A stretch of DNA of 64,000 nt from RPQJ01 sp963778185 (GTDB lineage: Bacteria; Pseudomonadota; Gammaproteobacteria; Steroidobacterales; Steroidobacteraceae): NCBI GenBank assembly GCA_963778185.1, contig CAVZTF010000003.1:310001-374000 (forward strand), read 5' to 3'. This document shows positions 48,328 to 56,670 of this stretch, in pieces. Under the pieces are notes generated by a model that saw only the letters and a program-made list of their open reading frames with translations, made no database searches and had not been told where the DNA came from. The number at the start of each line of letters is the position of its first letter. The stretch's first letter is position 1. A program made the position numbers and the translations under genes.

Positions 48328-48565
48328 GTTTAAGATCCTAGACGGCCGATGGGGGGCCGCTGGACGCTATTGCACGGAATTAAACCACAGCCCCGGGCCG
48401 GCCGTCGCCGAGCATCGCAAAAAAGCGCACAAAACCGAGCCTAAACAGCCATTTGACGGTCCGCCGGCGGCGCCGCCGCCGCTTGCCCGGCGCGCGGGCG
48501 AAAGGCTATGCTCGGGCGACCCGGACGGCCGCGCCGTCGCTAAATCCTAAACATTCGGGGTTCTC
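48328..48565. promoter_or_regulatory. Divergent promoter region of the two polyamine operons
   Basis: A 238-base non-coding gap separates the minus-strand spu-like operon and the plus-strand glutamine synthetase/PuuB pair. For the plus strand a sigma70-like promoter is visible: TTGCCC at 48483-48488, an 18-base spacer and TATGCT at 48507-48512, predicting transcription from about 48,519. A GC-rich inverted repeat (ccgccggcggcgccgccg) lies just upstream. No clear minus-strand promoter or regulator site was identified. Confidence 0.5.
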
Positions 48566-49936
48566 ATGCCGCAGATCGCGGATTTTGAGCCGGCGCGTGC
48601 CTGGCTCCAGCGCCACCCGCAGGTGCGCGTGGTCGACCTGCTCCTGCCGGACCAGATGGGAATCCCGCGCGGCAAGCGCGTCACGGTCGAGGAACTCGCG
48701 GCCGTCCACCGGGACGGGCTCCTGCTGCCTGCGTCGATGTTCGCGCTCGACGTGCTCGGCGGCACGGTGCAGGCCACCGGCCTCGGCTTCGACGAGGGCG
48801 ATGCGGATCGCGTGTGCCTGCCACTCCCCGGCTCCCTCGCGCTCGTACCCTGGCTCGGTGAGCAGGTCGCGCAGATGCAGGTGGCGATGTACGAGCACGA
48901 CCGCAAGCCCTTCCACGGTGACCCGCGGCACGTGCTCGAGTCGGTGCTGCGGCGATTCGACGCCCTCGGCCTCACGCCGGTGATGGCGGTGGAACTCGAA
49001 TTCTACCTCGTCGACCGCGAGCGCACGATCGAGGGCTGCGCCCAGCCGCCGCGCCAGCCGCTGTCGGGGCGTCGCGAGACCAAGACGCAGATCAACTCGA
49101 TGGCGGAGCTCGACGAGTACTCCGCCGTGCTGCAGGATTTCGACGCGGCGGCGCGGATCCAGGAACTGCCCACCGGCACGGTGCTCGCGGAGTACGGCCC
49201 CGGCCAGTTCGAGGTCAACCTCCACCACGTCGACGACGCCCTGCTCGCCTGCGATCACGCGATCCGCTTGAAGCGCCTGATCAAGGGAGTCGCGCTGCAG
49301 CGCGGCATGGAGGCGACCTTCATGCCGAAGCCGTACCGCGACCACGCGGGCAGCGGCGCGCACCTGCACGTGAGCCTCGTCGACGCGACGGGCCGCAACG
49401 TCTTCGCCGCGGACGACCCGGCCGGCACGCCGGCGCTGCGGCACGCGATCGGCGGCCTCGTGGCGACCATCAACGACGGCATGGCCGTCTGGGCGCCCAC
49501 GGCGAACTCCTACCGGCGCTTCCAGTCTGAAGCCTACGTGCCGCTCAACCCGAGCTGGTCGGTGAACAACCGCGGCGTCGCTTTTCGCGTCCCGCATGGT
49601 CCGCCGGCAAGTCGCCGCGTCGAGCATCGCGTGGCGGGCGCGGACGCCAATCCCTACCTGCTCGCGGCGATGGTGCTCGCCGGCATGCACCACGGGCTGA
49701 CGCGGCAACTCGACCCCGGGCCGGTCCTCGCGGGCAATGCCTATCGCGACTCGACGCCCACGCTCCCGCTCAGCTGGCCGGAAGCGCTGACCGCGTTCGA
49801 ACACAGCGATTTCGCGCGCGAATACCTCGGCGAGCGCTTCGCACGCCTGTACGCCCAGACGCGCCGGGGCGAGATGCAGGACTTCTGCTCCCACGTGTCG
49901 CCGCTCGAATATTCCTGGTACCTGACGACGAGCTGA
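48566..49936 (+). CDS. spuI: Glutamine synthetase-like ligase, second copy (SpuI/PuuA family)
   Basis: A 456-residue protein: VVDLLLPDQMGIPRGKRV, VELEFYLVDRERTIEG, GPGQFEVNLHHVDDALLA, GSGAHLHVSLVDATGR and APTANSYRRFQSEAYVP. RRVEHRVAGADANPYLLAAM supplies the conserved arginines. It is clearly diverged from the spuB-like copy (different loops and a longer N-terminal part), so a different amine is likely. It is divergent from the spu operon, as spuI is in Pseudomonas, and is followed three bases later by the PuuB-like gene. The amine substrate is not shown by sequence. Confidence 0.9.
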   Translation: MPQIADFEPARAWLQRHPQVRVVDLLLPDQMGIPRGKRVTVEELAAVHRDGLLLPASMFALDVLGGTVQATGLGFDEGDADRVCLPLPGSLALVPWLGEQVAQMQVAMYEHDRKPFHGDPRHVLESVLRRFDALGLTPVMAVELEFYLVDRERTIEGCAQPPRQPLSGRRETKTQINSMAELDEYSAVLQDFDAAARIQELPTGTVLAEYGPGQFEVNLHHVDDALLACDHAIRLKRLIKGVALQRGMEATFMPKPYRDHAGSGAHLHVSLVDATGRNVFAADDPAGTPALRHAIGGLVATINDGMAVWAPTANSYRRFQSEAYVPLNPSWSVNNRGVAFRVPHGPPASRRVEHRVAGADANPYLLAAMVLAGMHHGLTRQLDPGPVLAGNAYRDSTPTLPLSWPEALTAFEHSDFAREYLGERFARLYAQTRRGEMQDFCSHVSPLEYSWYLTTS

Positions 49937-49939
49937 GCC

Positions 49940-51211
49940 GTGGATCACGTCCGCTCGTACTATGCCGCGTCCGCGCATCCTGCCGCGCAACGTGCGCCGC
50001 TGCGTGGCGACTCGACCGCGGACGTCTGCGTCATCGGCGGCGGCATCGCCGGCTGCTCGACCGCACTGCACCTGGCGGAGCGCGGCTACCGCGTGGTGCT
50101 GCTCGAAGGCCGGCGCGTCGCCTGGGGCGCCTCCGGGCGCAGCGGAGGGCAGGCGATATTCGGCTTCGCGGCGGGCCAGGACAAGCTCGTCGCACAGGTC
50201 GGCGCCGCAACCGCACGCCGCATGTTCGACGTGTCCGTGGCAGCGCTCGACCTGCTCAAGCAGCGCGTCGCCAGGCACTCGATCGACTGCGACCTCAACT
50301 GGGGCCAGCTGCACGTGGCGATCAAGCCGCGGCACGAGGCCGAACTCAAGGCCTGGCGCGAGGAACTGGGCGCGCAGTACGGTTACACCTCGCTGCGCTG
50401 GCTCGAGCGCGAAGAAGTGCGCCGGCTGCTCGACACGCAACGCTACCTGGGCGGCCTGCACGACTCCCGCAGCGGGCACCTGCATCCGCTCAACTACACG
50501 CTGGGGCTCGCCGCTGCCGCGGAATCGGCCGGCGCCGCGATCTGCGAGGGCAGCGAGGTCACTCGCATCGATCACGGCACCACCGCCGTGGTCCACACCG
50601 CGGACGGCTGCGTGCGCGCGAAGCACGTCGCGCTCTGCTGCAATGCCTACGTGGGCAAGCTGTCGCCGAGGCTGCGTGCGCGGATCATGCCGGTCGGCAC
50701 CTACATCGTCGCCACCGAGTCGCTCGGCGAGGCGCGCATGCATGCGCTGATGCGGGAGAACGTCGCGGTGACCGACGTGAACTGGGTGCTCGATTATTTC
50801 CGCCGCTCGGCGGATCACCGGCTGCTGTTCGGCGGTCGCGTGAGCTATTCAGGGCTCGATCCGCTCAACACGGCGCGCGCCACCCGCGCCCGGATGATCA
50901 AGGTCTTCCCCCAGCTCGCGGACGTGAAGATCGAGTACTCGTGGGGTGGGTACGTGGACATCACGTTGAGCCGCGCGCCCGACTTCGGGCGGCTCGCGCC
51001 GAACGTGTACTACCTGCAGGGATTCTCCGGCCATGGCATCGCACTGACCGGCATGGCCGGCCAGCTCGTCGCCGAGACGATCGCCGGACAGTCGGAGCGC
51101 TTCGACATGTTCGCGAAGCTCGAGCACCGCGACTTCCCCGGCGGCCCGCTGCTCAGGACGCCGGCACTGGTGCTGGCGATGCTCTGGTTCCGGCTGAAGG
51201 ATCTGCTTTGA
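49940..51211 (+). CDS. puuB: FAD-dependent gamma-glutamylputrescine oxidase-like protein (PuuB/OrdL family)
   Basis: A 423-residue flavoprotein of the DAO fold. The ADP-binding motif is VCVIGGGIAGCSTALHLAE with the ribose glutamate in YRVVLLEGRRVAWGASGRS. GGYVDITLSRAPDFGRL and YLQGFSGHGIALTGMAGQL form the FAD-binding C-terminus. PuuB-type enzymes oxidise gamma-glutamylputrescine to the aldehyde, ammonia and H2O2. Its start (GTG 49940) is three bases after the ligase stop. With the aldehyde dehydrogenase at 59.2 kb it completes the route. Convergent with queD. Confidence 0.88.
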   Translation: MDHVRSYYAASAHPAAQRAPLRGDSTADVCVIGGGIAGCSTALHLAERGYRVVLLEGRRVAWGASGRSGGQAIFGFAAGQDKLVAQVGAATARRMFDVSVAALDLLKQRVARHSIDCDLNWGQLHVAIKPRHEAELKAWREELGAQYGYTSLRWLEREEVRRLLDTQRYLGGLHDSRSGHLHPLNYTLGLAAAAESAGAAICEGSEVTRIDHGTTAVVHTADGCVRAKHVALCCNAYVGKLSPRLRARIMPVGTYIVATESLGEARMHALMRENVAVTDVNWVLDYFRRSADHRLLFGGRVSYSGLDPLNTARATRARMIKVFPQLADVKIEYSWGGYVDITLSRAPDFGRLAPNVYYLQGFSGHGIALTGMAGQLVAETIAGQSERFDMFAKLEHRDFPGGPLLRTPALVLAMLWFRLKDLL

Positions 51212-51227
51212 GGGGAGCGCCGGGCCG

Positions 51228-51587
51228 CTACCCGCCGCCCCCGTAGCTGGCGCCGCTGGTGCACGTCTCGTGCACGACGACGCGCGACAGCTGCGGGAGG
51301 CGCGGTGCGAGTTCGTCCCAGATCCAGCGCGCGAGATTCTCGCTCGTCGGATTCGCGAGACCCGCCACGTCGTTCAGGTAAGTGTGATCGAGCCGCTGGA
51401 AGAGCGGTTCGAACGCGGCCTTCACGTCCGCAAAATCCATGACCCAGCCGAGGCGCTCGTCCAGGGGACCGCGCACGTGGATCTCGACGCGGAACGAATG
51501 CCCGTGCACGCGTGCGCATTTGTGGCCGGCCGGCACGTTGGGCAGGCGATGCGCGGACTCGAGCGTGAAGGTCTTGAAGATTTCCAC
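51228..51587 (-). CDS. queD: 6-pyruvoyl tetrahydropterin synthase/QueD-like protein
   Basis: A 119-residue enzyme of the T-fold family. Zinc-binding histidines are in ESAHRLPN and RVHGHSFRVEIHV, the catalytic Cys in GHKCARVHGHSF, and the substrate-binding end is VVVHETCTSGASYGGGG. QueD makes 6-carboxy-tetrahydropterin from dihydroneopterin triphosphate for queuosine synthesis. Length equals the family norm (118-125). No other queuosine genes are present in the window, so it is a stand-alone copy here. Sixteen bases separate its stop from the convergent puuB gene. Confidence 0.93.
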   Translation of the reverse strand: MEIFKTFTLESAHRLPNVPAGHKCARVHGHSFRVEIHVRGPLDERLGWVMDFADVKAAFEPLFQRLDHTYLNDVAGLANPTSENLARWIWDELAPRLPQLSRVVVHETCTSGASYGGGG

Positions 51588-51606
51588 GATGCATGCCCCC
51601 GACCCG

Positions 51607-52032
51607 TCACCGGCCGGCGCGGTCCTTGTCGCGCTCGTACTCGCGGTCCTGCCCGGCGGCGCAGTCGGCGATGAAGATCATGCGCGCCGTGCCCGCAAGC
51701 CCCTTGCTATCCGCGCGCTCGTAGCAGTCACGATCGTAGCGGTAGCGGCGATCGTCGAAGCGGTAGTTCTCGCCGCGCTCGGTGCACCACTCGACGAAAT
51801 GCTTGCGGTCCTTGGCCTTCAGCTCGCGCTGGTTGGCGCGATGGTTGCACTCGGAGACGACCTCGCCGTGGGTCATCTTCCTGTCCTTGTCGTCCTTTGC
51901 GTGAGACTGGTCCTCGTGCACCGGCCCCTGCGGCTGGGCCTGGCCTTCACCCTTCTTCGGCTCGGCGCTCGACGGGCCGGCGATGACCAGCATCGCGACC
52001 GCCGCAAGACTGGCGAGACACTTCACGTTCAT
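51607..52032 (-). CDS. Secreted, highly charged small hypothetical protein
   Basis: A 141-residue protein with a good signal peptide (LASLAAVAMLVIAGPSSA). The mature part is very charged: EPKKGEGQAQPQGPVHED, SHAKDDKDRKMTHGEVV, CNHRANQRELKAKDRKHFVE and RFDDRRYRYDRDCYERAD. Four cysteines (SEC, EWC, RDC, ADC) are spaced to form two disulfides. No family is recognised. It lies 19 bp upstream of queD on the same strand; a functional link is unclear. Confidence 0.68.
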   Translation of the reverse strand: MNVKCLASLAAVAMLVIAGPSSAEPKKGEGQAQPQGPVHEDQSHAKDDKDRKMTHGEVVSECNHRANQRELKAKDRKHFVEWCTERGENYRFDDRRYRYDRDCYERADSKGLAGTARMIFIADCAAGQDREYERDKDRAGR

Positions 52033-52074
52033 TGGGGACTCCTTGGGCCGGGGTGGGCGGATCCTGGCAGATCC

Positions 52075-54288
52075 TCAGGTTGCGGCAACCCCGGCAGGCT
52101 TGCGACGCAATGCGAAACAGGCGTGGATCTTCGGATTGCGCCGGAAGTCCTCCGGGAGGGTTCCCCGCGAGAGATCCTGGACGTCGAAATCGGCGAGGCC
52201 CGCCGTGTCGAGCCGGAAGCGCTGGAAGTTGTTCGAGAACAGCAACGTGCCCCCGGGTTCGAGCAGGCGGCCGGCGGCCTGCAGTAACCAGACGTGGTCG
52301 CGCTGCACGTCGAATTCGCGTTCCATGCGCTTCGAGCGCGAGATCGTCGGCGGGTCCACGAAGATGAGACCGTAGCGTTGCTCGGAAGTTCGCGACTGCT
52401 CATCGAGCCAGGCGAGGCAGTCCGCCTGCACGAAGCCGTGCGACGGGCCGACGAGCCCGTTCAGCGCGAGATTGCGCCGCGCCCATTCGAGGTAGGTCTT
52501 CGACATGTCCACGGTGGTCGAGGCCGTCGCGCCGCCACCGACCGCGTGCACCGTCGCCGTCCCGGTGTAGGCGAACAGGTTCAGGAACCGCTGGCCGGAC
52601 GCCAGTTCGCCGACGCGCTGGCGCGTGAGGCGATGGTCCAGGAACAGGCCCGTGTCGAGGTAGTCGGTGAAGTTCACCAGGAAGCGGTAGCGGCCCTCGC
52701 GCACCTTGTGGAATACCGCTTCCTCGCCGACCTTCTCGTACTGCTCGCCGTGGCGCTGTCGCCGCCGCACCCGCAGCACGATGCGCTCGCGCGGCAGGCC
52801 GAGAACCTCCGGCAGCACCGATAGCGCCTCGTCGCGCCGCGTTCGCGCGGCATCCTGCGTCACCGTGGCTGGGGCGGCATATTCCTGCACGCAGGCCCAG
52901 CGCTCGTCGTTGCCGTACAAATCCACCGCGAAGGCGTACTCCGGCATGTCGGCGTCGTAGGCCCGGAAGCACGTCACGTCCTCGCGCCGGGCCCAGGCCT
53001 CGAGCCTCGCCAGGTTCTTGCGCACGCGGTTCGCGAACATGACAGCGCCCGGCCGGGTGCGGGCCACCTCCATGCGCGCCTGCCGTGCCGTCTCCGGATC
53101 CGGCTCGAGCGTCTCCGGCTTGAGTTCGAAGCGCAGCAGGCGGCACTCGATCGGGCCGTTGAAGAACGTGTGTGCGCGATACGCCCGCAGGCGCAGCGCT
53201 CGCCCGAGCGGCGGATTGCCGGTGAATACCCCCGCCTCCCAGCCCGGGAAGCACTGCATGAGCGTCCGGCCGAGCTGCGCGTACAGCGGACCGAGCGTGC
53301 TCTCGTCCTCGAGGCGTGCGCCGTAGGGCGGGTTCACCAGCACGAGCCCCTGTGCGCCGGGGACCGGCGTGAGCGAGACGAGTTCACGTCGCTCGAACAC
53401 GACGTGGTCACCGACGCCCGCCCGGCCGGCATTGGCGAGCGCGGCTCGTATCGCCGTCAGGTCGCGGTCGTAGCCGCGGAACCGCCCGCGCCCCAGCGCC
53501 GCGAGATTGCGACGGGCGAGTGCCGCCTCGCGCTGGCCGTTCCACGCCGCGGCGTCATGCTGGAGCCAGCGTTCGAAGCCGAACCTGCGACGCAGCAATC
53601 CGGGCGCGACGTCCGCTGCGATCAGCGCCGCCTCGATCACCAGCGTGCCCGATCCGCACATCGGATCGGCGAAGGCCGTGCCCTCCGCGGCCATCGCGGG
53701 CCATCCGCAGCGCAACAGCAACGCGCCCGCGAGGTTTTCCCTCAGCGGCGCCTCGACACTCGACTGGCGGTAGCCACGGTGGCTCAGGGGCTCGCCGCTC
53801 AAGTCAATCCCCACCGTGGCGTGCGAGCGTGCCAGGCGCAGGCTCACGCGCAAGTCGGGAGAGGCCAGGTCGACCGACGGCCGGCCGCCCGTCCGCTCGC
53901 GAAACCGGTCCACGATGGCGTCCTTGGATTTCTGGGCTGCGAATTGCGAGTGACGCAACCACGCCGGACCCTCGCCGACCACGTCGATGGCCAGGGTTCC
54001 GTCGGCGGCAAGGTGATCCTCCCAGGGAAGTTCCCGCAGCGCCGCGTACATCGCTTCCGGCGTGTCCAGGGGCACCGTTCCGATCGTCAGCAGGACCCGG
54101 CTCGCGGTGCGCGAGTGCAGGCACGCCAGGTAGCCGTGCGCCACCGGCCCGGTGAAGCTGACGCCCGCGGGGTGCTCGCGCGTGACGTTGACGCCCAGCT
54201 CGCGCAGTTCCGTCGCGAGCAGGTCGGCGACGTGCCGCGGGCAGGCGGCGAAGAACTCCAGGTCGGTGCCGGCCGGCAATTCGCTCAC
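52075..54288 (-). CDS. rlmKL: Bifunctional 23S rRNA methyltransferase RlmK/RlmL
   Basis: A 737-residue fusion. The N-terminal part has a THUMP RNA-binding domain (about 45-155) and an RlmL catalytic domain with FADPMCGSGTLVIEAALIA and LVLVNPPYGARLEDE, which makes m2G2445. The C-terminal RlmK part (about 400-737) has the SAM site RFLNLFAYTGTATVHAVGGG and FVDPPTISRSKRME, which makes m7G2069. The fused form is typical of gammaproteobacteria and supports the taxonomic guess. Length is close to E. coli RlmL (702). It starts three bases after the exonuclease/UvrC-like gene, an unusual operon position for an rRNA enzyme. Confidence 0.96.
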   Translation of the reverse strand: MSELPAGTDLEFFAACPRHVADLLATELRELGVNVTREHPAGVSFTGPVAHGYLACLHSRTASRVLLTIGTVPLDTPEAMYAALRELPWEDHLAADGTLAIDVVGEGPAWLRHSQFAAQKSKDAIVDRFRERTGGRPSVDLASPDLRVSLRLARSHATVGIDLSGEPLSHRGYRQSSVEAPLRENLAGALLLRCGWPAMAAEGTAFADPMCGSGTLVIEAALIAADVAPGLLRRRFGFERWLQHDAAAWNGQREAALARRNLAALGRGRFRGYDRDLTAIRAALANAGRAGVGDHVVFERRELVSLTPVPGAQGLVLVNPPYGARLEDESTLGPLYAQLGRTLMQCFPGWEAGVFTGNPPLGRALRLRAYRAHTFFNGPIECRLLRFELKPETLEPDPETARQARMEVARTRPGAVMFANRVRKNLARLEAWARREDVTCFRAYDADMPEYAFAVDLYGNDERWACVQEYAAPATVTQDAARTRRDEALSVLPEVLGLPRERIVLRVRRRQRHGEQYEKVGEEAVFHKVREGRYRFLVNFTDYLDTGLFLDHRLTRQRVGELASGQRFLNLFAYTGTATVHAVGGGATASTTVDMSKTYLEWARRNLALNGLVGPSHGFVQADCLAWLDEQSRTSEQRYGLIFVDPPTISRSKRMEREFDVQRDHVWLLQAAGRLLEPGGTLLFSNNFQRFRLDTAGLADFDVQDLSRGTLPEDFRRNPKIHACFALRRKPAGVAAT

Positions 54289-54291
54289 GGC

Positions 54292-55734
54292 TCAGGCGCC
54301 CCGCCGTTCGAGCACGACGAGATTGCGCGGCGCCACGCTCGCGAGGCAGCGGGTGACGATGCGGTAACTGTCAGGATCGAACGCCCTGCCGCCGGTCGAC
54401 TGCAGCAGCGCCGCGACCTCGTTCTCGTCGTGCGCCGTGCCGAGGTGCTGCCAGCGGTCGACCACGTGCAGCACCGTGCCGTCGCCTCCGGCAGCGGCCT
54501 CCCGGATACCGACGGGCCCCGCAAACGGCCAGGGCTTCACGCGCAGCGAGGACAGCGCGAGGCGCAGACGCGTGTCGTGCAGCGCCCGCGACTCCCTGCC
54601 GACGCACGCCCCGCGACACCTCCCGAGCTGGCAGGCGAAGCAGGAGCCCTCGCCCTGCTCCAGTCCCAGGACCTTGAGGCACAGGCCCGCTTCGCGCGCC
54701 TTGCCTGCGAGCGCGCGTTCGGCGTCGCGCACGCTGCGGAACGGACCGAAGGACTCGACGTCGGAGTCGAAGTCCTCCGCCTCGAAAGGCTCGACGGCGG
54801 CGGCGGGCCCCTCGCCCTCGCTCTGCAACCGGAGGCAGAATGCTGCCGTCGCCCCGCGCAGGCGCCGGTTCGCCGTCGGTGCAAGTTCCTTGACCAGCCG
54901 CGACTCGAGCAGCAGCGCCCCGAGTTCTCCCCCGGTCTCCATCCACTCGACGCCACGCACCTGCCGCGCGAGCTTCGCTTCCTTGCTCTGGCGGTGCTCG
55001 GCCGCGAAATGCGCGAGCACGCGGCTGCGCAGGTTGCGGCTCTTGCCGACGTACAGCAGCGAGCCACCCTCGCCCCGGAAGAGGTAGACGCCCGGCCCGT
55101 CGGGAAGGTCCTCGGCGAGGTCGGGAGGCAGGTGTGGCGGGAGGCGTGACTCGCTCCGCGCTGCCTCCGCGGCCTCGTGCAGACGCTCCGGCCCGACGGC
55201 CTGCTCGAAGGCCGCGAGCAGCGGCGGCAGCACCGCCGCGTCGCCGAGCGCACGGTGTCGCGCGCCGCAGGCGAGCCCCCAGCGCTCGATGAGCGTGTCG
55301 AGGTTGTGGCGTGCGTGTTCGCGAAACAGGGCGCGCGACAGGCGCACGGTGCACAGCACCGGCGCGGAGAACTTCTCGCCAGCGCGACGAAATTCGTTGC
55401 GCATGAAACCGTAGTCGAATCGGGCGTTGTGCGCGACGAACAGCCGCCCGTCGAGCCGCCGGCGCACTTCCGAGCGTAGCTGCGCGAACGACGGTGCGTC
55501 CGCGACCATTTCGTTCGAGATCCCGGTGAAGGCCTCGATCGACGAAGGAATGCGCATGGCGGGGTTCACGAGGCTGCTCCACTCGTCCACCACCACGCCG
55601 CCGTCGAGCAGCACGATCCCGACCTCGATGACGCGGTGGTGAGCCGCCATGCCTCCCGTGGTCTCGAGGTCGACGCAGGCGACGGGCCCGCGCAGCGCGG
55701 GAGCGTCGAGCGAGACAGGGTCGCGCCGCTTCAT
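54292..55734 (-). CDS. DnaQ-like exonuclease fused to UvrC/Cho-like GIY-YIG domain
   Basis: A 480-residue protein from ATG 55734. Residues about 15-175 are a DEDDh 3'-5' exonuclease: VACVDLETTGGMAAHHRVIE, VAHNARFDYGFMRNEFRRA and HRALGDAAVL. Residues about 205-290 are a GIY-YIG nuclease of the UvrC/Cho type: GPGVYLFRGEGGSLLYVGKS, NLRSRVLAHFAAEHRQSK and LLLESRLVKELAPTANRR. A cysteine cluster (CFACQLGRCRGACVG) follows. Fusions of this type are annotated in other proteobacteria; a role in DNA repair or damage tolerance is likely but untested. It lies 14 bp after aguB and 3 bp before rlmKL. Confidence 0.88.
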   Translation of the reverse strand: MKRRDPVSLDAPALRGPVACVDLETTGGMAAHHRVIEVGIVLLDGGVVVDEWSSLVNPAMRIPSSIEAFTGISNEMVADAPSFAQLRSEVRRRLDGRLFVAHNARFDYGFMRNEFRRAGEKFSAPVLCTVRLSRALFREHARHNLDTLIERWGLACGARHRALGDAAVLPPLLAAFEQAVGPERLHEAAEAARSESRLPPHLPPDLAEDLPDGPGVYLFRGEGGSLLYVGKSRNLRSRVLAHFAAEHRQSKEAKLARQVRGVEWMETGGELGALLLESRLVKELAPTANRRLRGATAAFCLRLQSEGEGPAAAVEPFEAEDFDSDVESFGPFRSVRDAERALAGKAREAGLCLKVLGLEQGEGSCFACQLGRCRGACVGRESRALHDTRLRLALSSLRVKPWPFAGPVGIREAAAGGDGTVLHVVDRWQHLGTAHDENEVAALLQSTGGRAFDPDSYRIVTRCLASVAPRNLVVLERRGA

Positions 55735-55748
55735 GCACGCATCCGCCG

Positions 55749-56621
55749 TCAGAGCGCACCCTCGCCGTCGAGGGTCATGATCGGCCCGTAGAGCTCCGGG
55801 CGGCGATCGCGGAACACGCCCCAGGCATGGCGCTCGGCGCGCACCTGCTCCAGGTCGAAGGTCGCGGTCAGGACGGCCTGGGTCTGGCGATCGGCCTCGG
55901 CGACCATTTCGCCCGAGGGACCGGCGATGAACGAGGAGCCGTAGAACGTCATCTCGTACCTCTGGCCGCGCTCTACGCCGATGCGGTTCGACGCCACGAG
56001 AGGCATGAGGTTGGCCGCCGCGTGCCCCTGCATGCAGCGCTGCCAGTGGTCGCGCGAGTCGATGCTCGCATCGTGCGGCTCGGAGCCGATCGCCGTCGGG
56101 TAGAGCAGCACCTCGGCGCCCATGAGCGCCATGCAACGCGCCGCCTCCGGGAACCACTGGTCCCAGCAGATCCCGACGCCGAGCACACCGAAACGCGTAG
56201 GCCAGACGCGAAAACCGGTATCGCCCGGCGAGAAGTAGTACTTCTCGTGGTAGCCGGGCCCCTCCGGGATGTGCGACTTGCGGTATACCCCGAGCACCTC
56301 GCCGTCGGCGTCGATCATGGCGAGCGAGTTGAAATAGGCGTTATTGGCCCGCTCGAAGAAGCTGTACGGCAGCGCCACCTGCAACTCGCGCGCGATCGAC
56401 TGGAAGCGGGCCAGCACGGCGTTGGCCGCGAGCGGCCTCGCCAGCTCGAAGTGGCTCGCGAGGTGGTCCTTGCAGAAGTAAGGGGTTTCGAACAGCTCCT
56501 GCAGCAGGATCACCTGCGCGCCGCGGCCCGCGGCCTCGCGGACCACGTGCTCCGCGCGCTCCAGGTTCTCGGCAGGGTTTGTCGAACAGGCGAACTGCGT
56601 CGCGGCCAGCGTCACTTTCAT
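55749..56621 (-). CDS. aguB: N-carbamoylputrescine amidase
   Basis: A 290-residue nitrilase-superfamily enzyme from ATG 56621. The catalytic Glu is in VILLQELFETPYFCKDH, the Lys in YRKSHIPEGPGYHEKYYFSP and the nucleophile Cys in VGICWDQWFPEAARCMAL. PYFCKDH and IPEGPGYHEKYYFSPGD are family hallmarks. It releases putrescine, ammonia and CO2 from N-carbamoylputrescine, the product of AguA encoded at 12.8 kb. It is 49 bp downstream of ackA. Confidence 0.95.
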   Translation of the reverse strand: MKVTLAATQFACSTNPAENLERAEHVVREAAGRGAQVILLQELFETPYFCKDHLASHFELARPLAANAVLARFQSIARELQVALPYSFFERANNAYFNSLAMIDADGEVLGVYRKSHIPEGPGYHEKYYFSPGDTGFRVWPTRFGVLGVGICWDQWFPEAARCMALMGAEVLLYPTAIGSEPHDASIDSRDHWQRCMQGHAAANLMPLVASNRIGVERGQRYEMTFYGSSFIAGPSGEMVAEADRQTQAVLTATFDLEQVRAERHAWGVFRDRRPELYGPIMTLDGEGAL

Positions 56622-56670
56622 CGGGGCACCTCGGTCGGTCCGGCGGCAGCCGCCTCCAGGGGGCGCAAGT

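Noticed and set aside
46232..49936. Housekeeping glutamine synthetase GlnA
   Set aside because: Both ligases sit in polyamine operons with PuuD, PuuB, SpuC and the Pot transporter, and lack the GlnA adenylylation motif; PuuA/Spu family fits better.
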